Positions 35,921-44,485 of a stretch of DNA of 64,000 bases are shown here, piece by piece. Below the pieces are notes generated by a model. That model saw nothing but the letters and a program-made list of their open reading frames with translations, was not told the origin of the DNA and ran no database searches. The position numbers were made by a program, and so were the translations under genes. Source of the DNA: Bellilinea sp040754815. Its GTDB lineage: Bacteria; Chloroflexota; Anaerolineae; Anaerolineales; Anaerolineaceae. Location: contig JBFMBX010000002.1 of the NCBI GenBank assembly GCA_040754815.1, positions 496,001-560,000 of the forward strand, in the 5' to 3' direction. Position 1 is the first letter of the stretch. The number at the start of each line of letters is the position of its first letter.

Positions 35921-37303
35921 ATGACGCTCACTATCTGGTGGATACGCCGCGACTTGCGGCTGAAAGATAACCCCGCCCTTCACGGTGCACTGGTCCACGG
36001 CGGCACTGTGCTGCCGGTGTTCATCCTCGACCCCCGCCTGCTCTCAAAGCCGGCCGAAAACCGGTGGCGGTTTCTACTCAACGGTTTGCGCCGGTTGGAT
36101 GAGGATTTGCGTTCACGCGGAAGTTACCTGCTCCTCCGCCGCGGCCTGCCGGAAGAAGTGCTGCCCGCGCTGTTGGCCGAAAGCAGGGCCGAGGCTGTAT
36201 TTACCGAGGAAGATTACACCCCCTTTGCCATTCAGCGCGATGAGAAACTGGCAAAATTTATTCCTCTCCACCGCGTTGTCGGCGTGACCGTCCATCATCC
36301 TGCGGCTGTCGTCAAGCCGGATGGCAGCCCCTATACCGTCTTTACTCCTTTCAGCAAGGCGTGGAAAGCCCTGCCCCTGCCAAAACCGCTGCCCCCCATC
36401 CCTGCACGGCTGCCACCACCGCCTTTGCTCCCCGGTGAACCCTTCCCCTTGGCGGAAGAGAACTCCCATTTTCCGGCTGGTGAATTCGAAGCCGAGCGCC
36501 GCTTAATGGCATTTCTCGATGGACCTCTCTCCTCTTATGCCGACGACCGCAATCGTCTGGATGTGGACGGCACATCCAGACTCTCCCCTTACCTTCGATT
36601 CGGGATGATTTCAGCACGCCGGGTTGCCGCTCTGACGGTTGAAAAAATTGTGCAATCCGATGATCCCATTTACCGCAAAAATGCGGAAACCTTCCTCAAT
36701 GAACTCATCTGGCGGGAATTTTACAACGCAATCCTGTATCACTTCCCCCACGTTCTGCAAATGGCTTTCAACCCCGCCTTACGGCGCATCGAATGGCGCA
36801 ACGCGCCCGATGATTTGATCGCCTGGCAGCAAGGCCTGACCGGTATACCGGTGGTGGATGCCTGTATGCGTCAGTTGCTGGCAACGGGATGGATGCACAA
36901 TCGCGGGCGGATGATTGTGGCCTCTTTTCTGGTCAAAGACCTGCTGATCAACTGGCAGGAAGGGGAAGCGTGGTTCATGCGTCAACTGGTGGATGGCGAC
37001 CCCGCCGCCAACAATGGCGGCTGGCAGTGGACGGCCGGCACCGGTACGGATGCCGCCCCTTACTTCCGCATCTTCAATCCCATCCTGCAAAGTAAGAAGT
37101 TCGACCCGCACGGTCACTTCATCCGCCGCTGGCTGCCCGAACTGGGCAACCTGCCGGCAGAATACCTGCACGAGCCGTGGCTCTTGCCCGCCGACCTTCA
37201 GCGCAAGACGGGTTTCAAACCCGGCCGTGATTATCCGCTGCCTCTCGTAGATCACGCATCGGTAAAGGAACGTACCCTGCGTGCTTACCAGAAATCCAGA
37301 TAA
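35921..37303 (+). CDS. phr: Deoxyribodipyrimidine photolyase (class I CPD type)
   Basis: This FAD-containing enzyme uses blue or near-UV light to split pyrimidine dimers. The N-terminal Rossmann domain begins WWIRRDLRLKDNPAL. The C-terminal FAD domain has WREFYNAILYHFP, GIPVVDACMRQLLATGWMHNR and WQWTAGTGTDAAPYFRIFNP, all diagnostic of the class I photolyase/cryptochrome family; 460 aa is a normal length. It is followed 11 bases later by a Rieske oxygenase gene and lies at the edge of the carotenoid region. A candidate light-responsive operator overlaps its promoter. In Thermus thermophilus a photolyase gene likewise belongs to the LitR/CarH regulon. Confidence 0.95.
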   Translation: MTLTIWWIRRDLRLKDNPALHGALVHGGTVLPVFILDPRLLSKPAENRWRFLLNGLRRLDEDLRSRGSYLLLRRGLPEEVLPALLAESRAEAVFTEEDYTPFAIQRDEKLAKFIPLHRVVGVTVHHPAAVVKPDGSPYTVFTPFSKAWKALPLPKPLPPIPARLPPPPLLPGEPFPLAEENSHFPAGEFEAERRLMAFLDGPLSSYADDRNRLDVDGTSRLSPYLRFGMISARRVAALTVEKIVQSDDPIYRKNAETFLNELIWREFYNAILYHFPHVLQMAFNPALRRIEWRNAPDDLIAWQQGLTGIPVVDACMRQLLATGWMHNRGRMIVASFLVKDLLINWQEGEAWFMRQLVDGDPAANNGGWQWTAGTGTDAAPYFRIFNPILQSKKFDPHGHFIRRWLPELGNLPAEYLHEPWLLPADLQRKTGFKPGRDYPLPLVDHASVKERTLRAYQKSR

Positions 37304-37314
37304 GAGGAGGAAAT

Positions 37315-38304
37315 ATGATTCAAAATCAGTGGTACGCTGTTTTGGAATCCAGAGAGGTGCCGCGAGGAAAACCCGTAGGGGTAACCCGCATGGGGGAAAA
37401 ATTGGTTTTCTGGCGCGATCGTCAAGGTAAAGTCATTTGCATGAGCGACCGCTGCGCTCACCTGAGTGCCAGATTAAGTCAGGGTAAAATCTCCCCGCAA
37501 GATAGGTTGGCCTGCCCTTTTCACGCTTTTGAATATGACTCCAGTGGTCAATGTCGCTATATTCCGGCTCTTGGCCGCAACGGCGAGCCGCCTAAGGCGA
37601 TGCGCGTGGCGGTTTACCCCACTTACGAGGCACATGATTTGATCTGGATCTGGTGGGGCGAACCCCGAACCGATCTTAAACCACCGCGTTGGTTCGATAT
37701 TGACGAAACTTTTTCATATAGCGGATATCACGAGCAGTGGCCGGTACACTACTCACGCATGGTCGAAAACCAGATGGATGTGATGCACCTGCCGCATGTT
37801 CATTACAACACCATCGGGCGGGGCAAACGGGTGGTCGTGGACGGCCCGATTGTAACCCTCGAGGATGACATCATCCGTATGTGGGTTTATAACCACATAG
37901 ATGACGGCACCCCGCCGCGTAAGCCTGAAGAATTACCCGCTCCTCAACGCCCTCCGTTCCTGGAATTCATTTTTCCCAACATCTGGCAGAACCGTATCAG
38001 CGACGATCTTCGTATCTTTGTAGCCTTTGCGCCGGTAGATGAAGAAAATGGAATGTTTTATCTTCGCTACTATCAGCGAATGGTGCGTGTGCCAGTGTTG
38101 AAGAATCTTTTTAATTGGGCAGGAGTGTTGGGCAGTCGCTACATCGCCAATCAGGATAAGCGGGTAGTCAGTCAGCAGGATCCTAAAAAGTCCTCGCTGC
38201 GCAATGGAGAGAAATTCATACAGGGTGACCGCATCATCCTTACCTACCGCCGCAGACGCGAAGAACTGATAGCAGAAAACAACCGTTCCTCTGCCCGGAT
38301 ATGA
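37315..38304 (+). CDS. Rieske-type non-heme iron oxygenase
   Basis: This is the oxygenase component of a ring-hydroxylating/demethylating system. The N-terminal Rieske [2Fe-2S] motif has Cys47-x-His49 and Cys68-x2-His71. The mononuclear iron site is NQMDVMHLPH (Asn152, Asp155, His158, His161). The length (329 aa) and single-subunit architecture resemble pheophorbide-a-oxygenase, vanillate demethylase and KshA-like enzymes. An AAGAGGAGG site precedes the ATG by three bases. It is probably co-transcribed with the photolyase gene. No reductase or ferredoxin gene is adjacent. A role in carotenoid, tetrapyrrole or steroid modification is possible but unproven. Confidence 0.85.
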   Translation: MIQNQWYAVLESREVPRGKPVGVTRMGEKLVFWRDRQGKVICMSDRCAHLSARLSQGKISPQDRLACPFHAFEYDSSGQCRYIPALGRNGEPPKAMRVAVYPTYEAHDLIWIWWGEPRTDLKPPRWFDIDETFSYSGYHEQWPVHYSRMVENQMDVMHLPHVHYNTIGRGKRVVVDGPIVTLEDDIIRMWVYNHIDDGTPPRKPEELPAPQRPPFLEFIFPNIWQNRISDDLRIFVAFAPVDEENGMFYLRYYQRMVRVPVLKNLFNWAGVLGSRYIANQDKRVVSQQDPKKSSLRNGEKFIQGDRIILTYRRRREELIAENNRSSARI

Positions 38305-38510
38305 AATCCATTTTTTCATCATAATCTGCAGTCTGTTGCTGACTGAACCGCGAAATTACCACAGGACTCAGCCCGTAACTTGGAGAAAAATAACCCAAAC
38401 GAGACACCTTGCCGTTGTACGGCAAGAAGAGGGTGCCGCGCGTGGTTTCCTTTTACAGCGGCAGGTGAGTTGCAATTGCGTTGCAAGTACCAGAAAACGA
38501 CCAAAACGAC
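38305..38510. other. Intergenic region upstream of the candidate small RNA
   Basis: No gene is seen. It contains a perfect 7-bp hairpin CTTGCCG/CGGCAAG at 38408-38426 without a T-tract, and a TTGCAA repeat pair near 38471-38487. Confidence 0.4.
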
Positions 38511-38538
38511 TTGATTTTTAAAGGCAAACCGGTATAAT
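38511..38538 (+). promoter_or_regulatory. Promoter of candidate small RNA
   Basis: TTGATT and TATAAT are separated by 16 bases. No open reading frame of useful size follows before the terminator at 38628. Confidence 0.65.
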
Positions 38539-38544
38539 AAACAA

Positions 38545-38656
38545 TGTCAATCGCCTGGGTGCCCCCCTCACCCCGGCGATTGATGTTTAGCGGTACTTTT
38601 ACCGGTTGACAAAGCAACCTTTAATTGGAGCCAGTATTTCGACTGGCTCTTTTTTT
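38545..38656 (+). ncRNA. Candidate small RNA of about 110 nt with C-rich hairpin loop
   Basis: A promoter, three hairpins and an intrinsic terminator form a complete non-coding unit. Hairpin 1 (38547-38583) has the stem TCAATCGCC/GGCGATTGA extended by GGGTG/CACCC, with the loop CCCCCCT. Hairpin 2 (38591-38604) is CGGTA/TACCG. Hairpin 3 is the terminator GAGCCAGT/ACTGGCTC with T7. C-rich loops in known bacterial small RNAs often pair with G-rich ribosome binding sites. The 3' end meets the end of plsY on the other strand. No known RNA family was recognised. Confidence 0.6.
38628..38656 (+). terminator. Terminator of the candidate small RNA
   Basis: The stem GAGCCAGT/ACTGGCTC with a 6-base loop is followed by T7. 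The T-tract exists only on the plus strand, so it belongs to the plus-strand RNA and not to plsY. Confidence 0.85.
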
Positions 38657-39275
38657 ATTTGTGTTTTGGTTGCAAAGTATTCATAAAAAATTGGGATACT
38701 TTCTGCCGCACCAGACGGCGCTGGCGCAAGTCCTTGCGGTGTTTCCAAACCGAAAGCAGGAAGAAAATAACCCACACCGCCTTTAGCAGAACGTCCGGGT
38801 GGTACAACCATAAAAATACGCCCAGCACGGCCTCGGAGAAAATCACCACCCAGCCGCTGTTTTCCAGAATCAGGTAAAAAGCCGCCATGGAGACGCCCAG
38901 TATCAGCGGTGCTTCAAAAAGAGTCAGCCCTGTCCACACCCCAAAAATGGAGGCAATCCCCTTGCCGCCCTTGCCACGCAGGAACGGCGACCAGGCGTGT
39001 CCCAATACGGGAGCGGCAGCAATGACAACCATCCACAACATCGAAGGGCGATCATACCAGTACGCCACCCCCACCGGTATGGCAGATTTCAAGCCGTCCA
39101 GCAAAATTGCCGGCGCGCCCCACCATCCGCCCCCGGCGCGGATGAGATTGGTCGCTCCGGGGTTGCCGTCCCCATAAAGGCGAATATCCCGTTTGAGCAG
39201 GACTTTACCCAAAATCAAAGAGTATGGCACACTGCCCGAAAGAAAGGCAACAGCCAGCCAGACCCATTCGTTCAT
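38655..39275 (-). CDS. plsY: Glycerol-3-phosphate acyltransferase PlsY
   Basis: This membrane enzyme transfers an acyl group from acyl-phosphate to glycerol-3-phosphate, the first committed step of phospholipid synthesis. Conserved motifs are SGSVPYSLILGKVL near the N-terminus, DGNPGATNLIRAGG and HAWSPFLRGKGGKGIA. Five or so hydrophobic segments are visible, and 206 aa is a normal length. The gene lies only 6 bases after crtB on the same strand and appears to be the last gene of the crtI-crtB-plsY operon, an unusual partner for carotenoid genes. A second plsY elsewhere in the genome is possible. Confidence 0.9.
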   Translation of the reverse strand: MNEWVWLAVAFLSGSVPYSLILGKVLLKRDIRLYGDGNPGATNLIRAGGGWWGAPAILLDGLKSAIPVGVAYWYDRPSMLWMVVIAAAPVLGHAWSPFLRGKGGKGIASIFGVWTGLTLFEAPLILGVSMAAFYLILENSGWVVIFSEAVLGVFLWLYHPDVLLKAVWVIFFLLSVWKHRKDLRQRRLVRQKVSQFFMNTLQPKHK

Positions 39276-39281
39276 GGTTGT

Positions 39282-40193
39282 TCACGCCTGTACTTCAGGC
39301 GGTGGTTCAAGGCGTAATACCTTCCACAAGATAGACGGCAGGAGCAAAATTTTCTGCAATGCAGTGGTGTGAGCGCGCTGCTTATATACATTGTAATTCA
39401 GAGCCTCAATTTCGTCCAAAATTGCAGCGTAGAGCAATGCCGCCACACCCACCGCCGGTCGAGCCGCTGGTGAAAGCAAAGCAATGCCGGGCAAGGCTTC
39501 AGCATACAGGCGCCGCGCTCGTTCGACTTCGAACTTCATCAACGCCACAAATCGTTCATCATAAACCTGATTGCAAATGTCCTGCATGGTCAGGCCAAAG
39601 CGATGCAAATCTTCTTGGGGAAAGTAAACCCGGCCGCGCAGCGCATCTTCCCCCACATCCCGCAGAATGTTGGTCATTTGCAAAGCAATTCCCAATTGAA
39701 TGGCGTAAGGAGCGGCCTGCTCAAAAGTTACCCCTCGCGCCAGTCCAATAATCGGCATAGAAAGCAGCCCCACCGTAGAAGCCACGCGGTAGCAGTAAAC
39801 CCGCAATTCCTCCCATGTGGCATAGGGTTTGAAATGGACATCCATACACACGCCATCAATCAATTCGCGTTCATACTGTAAATTGACTCCGTACCGCTGG
39901 CGGGTGAGTGCCCACGTCAATAAGACGGCATGGGTTTGTTGTTCGGGCGGCAGAGCGGTTTGCGCCCGCCAGTTTTCAATATCGGTAAGCGTGGCCTGAT
40001 CGGAGTCAACCAGATCATCGGTTGCCCGGCAAAAAGCATACAACGAACGGATGGCGCGGCGCATACCTGCCGGCAACAGGCCGGTGGCGAAGTAAAAGGT
40101 TTTGGAATGCTCCCGAATCACCTGCTCGGTGGTACGAAAAGCCGCCTGCAAATTGGGCACACTTAAGTGAAGTTCAGCAGATTGCCATGACAT
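39282..40193 (-). CDS. crtB: Phytoene synthase
   Basis: This enzyme joins two geranylgeranyl diphosphates into phytoene, the first dedicated carotenoid step. The two Asp-rich motifs are present (RATDDLVDSD near residue 60 and DVGEDALRGRVYFP in the second half), along with the trans-isoprenyl synthase context HSKTFYFATGLLP. A 303-aa length from the ATG at 40193 is normal; GGGAGG lies seven bases upstream, and the longer frame adds only five residues. It follows crtI with a 42-base gap. A related squalene or dehydrosqualene synthase cannot be excluded from sequence alone, but the adjacent desaturase favours phytoene. Confidence 0.92.
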   Translation of the reverse strand: MSWQSAELHLSVPNLQAAFRTTEQVIREHSKTFYFATGLLPAGMRRAIRSLYAFCRATDDLVDSDQATLTDIENWRAQTALPPEQQTHAVLLTWALTRQRYGVNLQYERELIDGVCMDVHFKPYATWEELRVYCYRVASTVGLLSMPIIGLARGVTFEQAAPYAIQLGIALQMTNILRDVGEDALRGRVYFPQEDLHRFGLTMQDICNQVYDERFVALMKFEVERARRLYAEALPGIALLSPAARPAVGVAALLYAAILDEIEALNYNVYKQRAHTTALQKILLLPSILWKVLRLEPPPEVQA

Positions 40194-40235
40194 TCGGGAG
40201 CCTCCCATTGGATTAAGGTATTAACCCGCCAGACA

Positions 40236-41717
40236 TCACGCCGTTTCGCGGATGAGATTCTCGGCAATCTTTGCCGAAGAAAGCACACCCGGCAGCCCCG
40301 CGCCCGGATGCGTGCCGGCCCCCACAAAGTAGAGGTTATCGAATTCCTCCGAGCGGTTATGCGGACGGAACCACGCCGACTGGGTCAGAATCGGTTCCAC
40401 CGAGAACGCCGAACCCAGATAGCTGTTCAGGGTATCGCGGAAATGCAAGGGGTCAATATAATGTTCGGCAACGATGTTGGCGCGCAAATCGGGCAGGTAA
40501 TTTTCCTCCAGAAATTCCATAATTCGGTCGCGGTATGGGCGGGCTTCCTTCGTCCAGTCAATGCCGGAGCCAAGATGCGGCACAGGCGAGAGGACATAGA
40601 AGGCTTCCATTCCCTCTGGCGCCATGCTGGGATCGGTAAGGGTGGGCATGTGTAAATATAATGAGAAATCATCCGCCAGCACCTTCTTGTGGAAAATATC
40701 ATCCAGCAAAGGTTTATAACGGCTGCTGAGGATGATGTTATGGTGCGCTAATCGCGAGTCCAAATAGCGCCGTTTAGTTCCAAAATAAATGACAAACAGG
40801 GACATCGAATAACGCATGCGCTCGATGCGCCGGTTGGTGTATTTGCGCCGATACATTTCTGGAATCATGGATCGGTAGGTACTGGCAACATCCGCATTGG
40901 AAACAATGATATCCGCCGGGTAAAACTCACCGTTGCGCAGGCGGATGCCGTTGACCCTGCGGTTTTGTACGCTGATTTCTGCCACATCGGCGTTGAGGTG
41001 AACTTTTCCACCCAATTCAACGAACAGCCGACCCAGCGCATCCACAATAGCCCCCGTCCCGCCCAGCGCATAATGCACCCCCCACTGACGTTCAAGGTAA
41101 TGAATCAAAGTGTAAATGCTGGTGGTATCAAATGGGTTGCCACCTACCAGCAATGGGTGGAACGAAAAAACCTGCCGGAGGAAATCGTTTTTCACAAACT
41201 GGGATACATATTGATACACGGTTTTGTACGATTGCAGACGAATCAGATCGGGCGCAATCCTGAGCATATCGGTCAGTTTGAGAAAAGGCTTGTCGGCCAG
41301 TTCCACAAAACCTTTCTGGAAGATGGCGCGTGTCGTTTCGATGAATCGCTGGTAACCTGCTTTATCTTCCGGATTCCACAGGTCAATTTGCGAGAGGATG
41401 AACTGCGGATCGTTGTTGTAATCGAAACATTTTCCTTCGTGATCAAAAATACGATAAAAAGGATCAACCGGAACCATCTGGAAGTAATCTTCGCGCCTGC
41501 GTCCGGCCATTTCAAAGATTTCATCGAACATGAACGGCGCGGTGATGACGGTTGGGCCGCCATCGAATTTAAAACCGTTGATCTCATAAACATAACCCCT
41601 GCCCCCCAGTTTATCGCGCCTTTCAAAGATCTCCACATCAAAGCCGCTGGCTGCCAGCCGCACGGCTGCCGCCAGCCCCCCAAAACCGGCGCCGATCACA
41701 ATGATTTTCTTTGCCAT
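40236..41717 (-). CDS. crtI: Phytoene desaturase CrtI
   Basis: This is an FAD-dependent carotenoid desaturase of 493 aa. The N-terminal dinucleotide fold starts IIVIGAGFGGLAAAVRLA, with RDKLGGRGYVYE following. The C-terminal signature GAGTHPGAGLPGVLSSA is diagnostic of CrtI-type desaturases, which convert phytoene to lycopene or a related product. The ATG at 41717 has a strong GGAGGG site and directly precedes the flavin motif; the 96-codon upward extension is non-coding and contains the promoter. It is first in the crtI-crtB-plsY operon, with a promoter overlapped by three CarH-type repeats. Confidence 0.95.
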   Translation of the reverse strand: MAKKIIVIGAGFGGLAAAVRLAASGFDVEIFERRDKLGGRGYVYEINGFKFDGGPTVITAPFMFDEIFEMAGRRREDYFQMVPVDPFYRIFDHEGKCFDYNNDPQFILSQIDLWNPEDKAGYQRFIETTRAIFQKGFVELADKPFLKLTDMLRIAPDLIRLQSYKTVYQYVSQFVKNDFLRQVFSFHPLLVGGNPFDTTSIYTLIHYLERQWGVHYALGGTGAIVDALGRLFVELGGKVHLNADVAEISVQNRRVNGIRLRNGEFYPADIIVSNADVASTYRSMIPEMYRRKYTNRRIERMRYSMSLFVIYFGTKRRYLDSRLAHHNIILSSRYKPLLDDIFHKKVLADDFSLYLHMPTLTDPSMAPEGMEAFYVLSPVPHLGSGIDWTKEARPYRDRIMEFLEENYLPDLRANIVAEHYIDPLHFRDTLNSYLGSAFSVEPILTQSAWFRPHNRSEEFDNLYFVGAGTHPGAGLPGVLSSAKIAENLIRETA

Positions 41718-41776
41718 ATTCCCTCCGGAAATTTTTTTTTGCTGAAGCGGATGAATGACCGCCCTCGTTATAAAGA

Positions 41777-41805
41777 ATATTACACAATGTTTCGGCTGGC
41801 TACAA
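41777..41805 (-). promoter_or_regulatory. crtI promoter
   Basis: On the minus strand, TTGTAG (41805-41800) and TAATAT (41782-41777) are separated by exactly 17 bases. The -35 box is part of the third operator repeat. Confidence 0.7.
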
Positions 41806-41828
41806 TTGATTGTATAACCTGTGTAGAA
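41800..41828 (-). promoter_or_regulatory. Three 11-bp CarH/LitR-type operator repeats at crtI
   Basis: On the minus strand the sequence reads TTCTACACAGG, TTATACAATCA, ATTGTAGCCAG: three direct repeats in exact 11-base register (plus-strand anchors 41822, 41811, 41800). The core TnTACA matches the 11-bp repeats bound by B12-dependent CarH tetramers in Thermus and Myxococcus. The third repeat overlaps the -35 box, the expected position for repression in the dark. Confidence 0.7.
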
Positions 41829-42115
41829 GGAGGGTGAATCAAACAACAGGGTAATTTGAAAAGATTTCACCCCCGTCCGAGAAAAAAATCGAATACTTGC
41901 TGAACCAGCCGCAAAACGCCCCTTGCTGCCCCCGCGGAGGACTGGCCTGAAAAGATTAAATCGTCCACCGGTTAAATGTGGCACGAAACTATCCGCCAGA
42001 CTCATTCGATGGGTTACTTAAATCTGCTCCACCGGCGCAGGGCGTGTGTTTAAAAGCAGCCGCTGAAAAAATAATCCATCTAGAATGAAGGGTAAAAATG
42101 GCGCATGGCATCCCC
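41829..42115. other. Intergenic region upstream of the crtI promoter
   Basis: No gene, repeat or clear terminator was seen between the crtI operator and the end of the MFS gene. Frames crossing it are extensions of neighbouring genes. Confidence 0.4.
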
Positions 42116-43324
42116 TCAGCGCAGAGAGGGTGTTGCCGCCGCTGCCACCGGAGCAGAGCGAAAAATGTAGCGGTACACATAGGTGGCAAGCCAGATCAAG
42201 ATCAAGGCAGAAAAAACACCCGGCGCCCATGTGCCCAGCGTATCCAGCAACAGACCGCCCAGCGTGGGCGAGAACACGCGGGTCAGGCTTTCCAGTGAAG
42301 CCGCCAGCCCAAGCGTGCCGCCGACCTCCACTGGAGTGACGGATTTGCTGATTGCGCTGTTGATGACCGTATTCAAAATACCGCCCGCCAGAGCAATGGG
42401 AATTAAATCCAGAAGCAAAGTTTGCACGCTGGAAACCAGCGCCCAACCCAGCAAACCGACGGCCATCAGTACGGTTGCTGAAAAGATGAGGAAAGGTTCG
42501 CTGAAACGGCGCGTCAGCCGCCCGATCAGAAAACCCTGCACAAAGGTGGAAAGAAAACCCACATAAGTAAGCAGATAACCGGTTGTCTGGGCGGTCAGGT
42601 TCAACCTTTGCAACCCCCACAGGGCAAAGATGGTTTGAAAAGTGGAAAAAGCGATGGCAAAAAAGAAACGGGTGTGCAGTAAAGGTCCAACCACCGGTTT
42701 TCGCAAAACAGCCAGCAGGGCTTGCAGGTTAAAGGGCGGGCGTTTCCCCTGAGCCAGCGATGCTCGCCGCTCGGCGGTAAGCGATTCGGGCAGCCAGAAC
42801 AACACCATCAGGAAATTCAAGGCAGAAAGCACAGCAGCCGCAAAGGAAGGCACGGCAAAACCGAAACGGCTCAACAAGCCGCCAATGGCCGGCCCCAAAA
42901 TAAAACCAAGCCCAAAAGCCGCACCAATCAACCCCAGCCCGCGAGCGCGGCTGCTCTCGTCGGTCACATCCGTGATATAGGCCTGCGCCACACTGATATT
43001 GCTGCCGATGATGCCCGCCAGAACGCGGGCGGCAAACAACATCCACAGGTTGGCTGCCAACCCAAGGAATATAAAACTGAGGATGTTTCCAAGCAGGCTG
43101 AGCAACAGGACAGGCCGTCTGCCGTAACGGTCCGAGAACCGTCCAAAAATCGGCGCCGCAATAAATTGCGCCAGCGCATAGACCGCCACCAGCAGCCCGG
43201 TTTCAAAGGAAGTGGCATTGAACTGTCTGGCATAGTAAGGGAGCAACGGCAAAATCAGGCTGAAGCCCAACAGGTCAATGAAAATAATCAAAAATACGGT
43301 CGAAAGCGCCCTGTTCTTGAACAT
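42116..43324 (-). CDS. MFS transporter, TetA-like drug/H+ antiporter family
   Basis: This 402-aa protein has twelve predicted membrane helices in two halves. The first half carries GRFSDRYGRRPVLLLSLLG, the loop 2-3 signature of MFS antiporters, and the opening IIFIDLLGFSLILPLLPYYA is typical of the TCR/Tet branch. It probably exports a hydrophobic compound by proton antiport. The start at 43324 (GAGGA about ten bases upstream) precedes the first helix directly; the longer frame adds 24 polar residues. It lies between the regulator genes and the carotenoid operon. Its substrate and link to the pigment pathway are unknown. Confidence 0.85.
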   Translation of the reverse strand: MFKNRALSTVFLIIFIDLLGFSLILPLLPYYARQFNATSFETGLLVAVYALAQFIAAPIFGRFSDRYGRRPVLLLSLLGNILSFIFLGLAANLWMLFAARVLAGIIGSNISVAQAYITDVTDESSRARGLGLIGAAFGLGFILGPAIGGLLSRFGFAVPSFAAAVLSALNFLMVLFWLPESLTAERRASLAQGKRPPFNLQALLAVLRKPVVGPLLHTRFFFAIAFSTFQTIFALWGLQRLNLTAQTTGYLLTYVGFLSTFVQGFLIGRLTRRFSEPFLIFSATVLMAVGLLGWALVSSVQTLLLDLIPIALAGGILNTVINSAISKSVTPVEVGGTLGLAASLESLTRVFSPTLGGLLLDTLGTWAPGVFSALILIWLATYVYRYIFRSAPVAAAATPSLR

Positions 43325-43423
43325 GGATAAAAAATCCTCTAATGCAGCAAAGTTTTTCCATAAAATTACGCCTGATGAAAGATCAGGCGCGGGCAATGAT
43401 TGTAAAATGAGATCTCTTTCTTT

Positions 43424-44371
43424 TCATTCACCCATCATCAATTGTTCGATGCGCGTCACGATTTCTGCGGGTGTGCCGTTCAAATACACGGCCGGAACAT
43501 TCTCCGGCAGCTGGTGATCGAGGAATGCCCTGCCGCCCAGAACCACAATGGGGTGAGGTTCGGGAAAGAGTTTGAGAATTTCTGGCAAGCGGCCCAATTG
43601 AACTGCCGATTCCCGGCGGGTGGCGGTGAACAGCAACAGGCGCGGGCGCAGCGGCAGCAGTGCCTCTTCCAGCCGTTCGAGGGGTAAATCCTGTCCAAAG
43701 TACTTGACATCCCAGCCCCGCCAGCGCAGCATCACCACCAGCATGAGCAGGCCGATTTGATGCAGCTCACCCGGCGCACAGGCAGCCACAATCACACCGG
43801 GACGGGCAGGAGGCGCAGAAGCGGATAACATGCTCATCAGGTATTGCATACAGAATTGAGTGGCATAATGCTCAACCGCAATCGGTAATTCGCCGCTGTG
43901 CCAGCGTTCCCCAATTTCTACCAGTGCCGGGGTGATGATGTGAACGAGCACCTGATCTACCGAATAAAGCGAAAAAGAACGGCGTAAAATCTCGGTCGCT
44001 TCATCCTCATGGAAGTTTTGTAAATTGTGCAAAAACTGCCGGGAGAGCGTTTCCAGTGAAGCAGGTCGTTCCGGTTGGGTAACGGTCTCTTCACGGAGCG
44101 GATCCTTACCCATCGAGCGCAATTCGTGAAGATAATCCACCGCCCGGCCGATACTCATTCCCGCATCCACATGCTGCTTCAGCCATTGCAACAGGCGCAG
44201 ATCATACTCCGAATACAGGCGGTAACCCTGATCACCCCGGGTGGGACGCGGCATACCATAGCGGCGTTCCCACGCCCGCAGCGTAACCGGCAAAAGCCCC
44301 ACCAGCCGCGATACTGCCTTGATGTTATACACCGGTACATGATGAGGATCATTCAATGCCGGATCATCCAT
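43424..44371 (-). CDS. CarH/LitR-type MerR regulator with B12-binding photosensor domain (copy 1)
   Basis: This is a transcription repressor that would use adenosylcobalamin as a light sensor. The N-terminal MerR winged helix spans about residues 14-80 (NIKAVSRLVGLLPVTLRAWERR). The helical bundle carries the photoreceptor motif W157-x9-E167-H168. The Rossmann B12-binding domain has E202-x-H204-x2-G207, where the His is the lower cobalt ligand. Established work on Thermus and Myxococcus CarH shows that the dark tetramer binds operators and falls apart in light. ATG at 44371 is preferred over an upstream GTG because it matches the N-terminus of the paralog. It is adjacent to copy 2. Confidence 0.88.
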   Translation of the reverse strand: MDDPALNDPHHVPVYNIKAVSRLVGLLPVTLRAWERRYGMPRPTRGDQGYRLYSEYDLRLLQWLKQHVDAGMSIGRAVDYLHELRSMGKDPLREETVTQPERPASLETLSRQFLHNLQNFHEDEATEILRRSFSLYSVDQVLVHIITPALVEIGERWHSGELPIAVEHYATQFCMQYLMSMLSASAPPARPGVIVAACAPGELHQIGLLMLVVMLRWRGWDVKYFGQDLPLERLEEALLPLRPRLLLFTATRRESAVQLGRLPEILKLFPEPHPIVVLGGRAFLDHQLPENVPAVYLNGTPAEIVTRIEQLMMGE

Positions 44372-44485
44372 GCTGTAACCTGTTCTTTCTTTTTCCACTT
44401 TTCTTACCCATTCTACCCATAATACTCAATCCGCCTTAGCATATCAAAGGAGATTGAAGGTTTGTATAACCCCTGCAATTGCTTA

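Noticed and set aside
40965..41837. 290-codon frame antisense to crtI
   Set aside because: It overlaps a well-identified gene and has no family match; its end crosses the crtI promoter.
42018..42620. 200-codon minus-strand frame inside the MFS gene
   Set aside because: It is an alternative frame of a clear transporter gene on the same strand.
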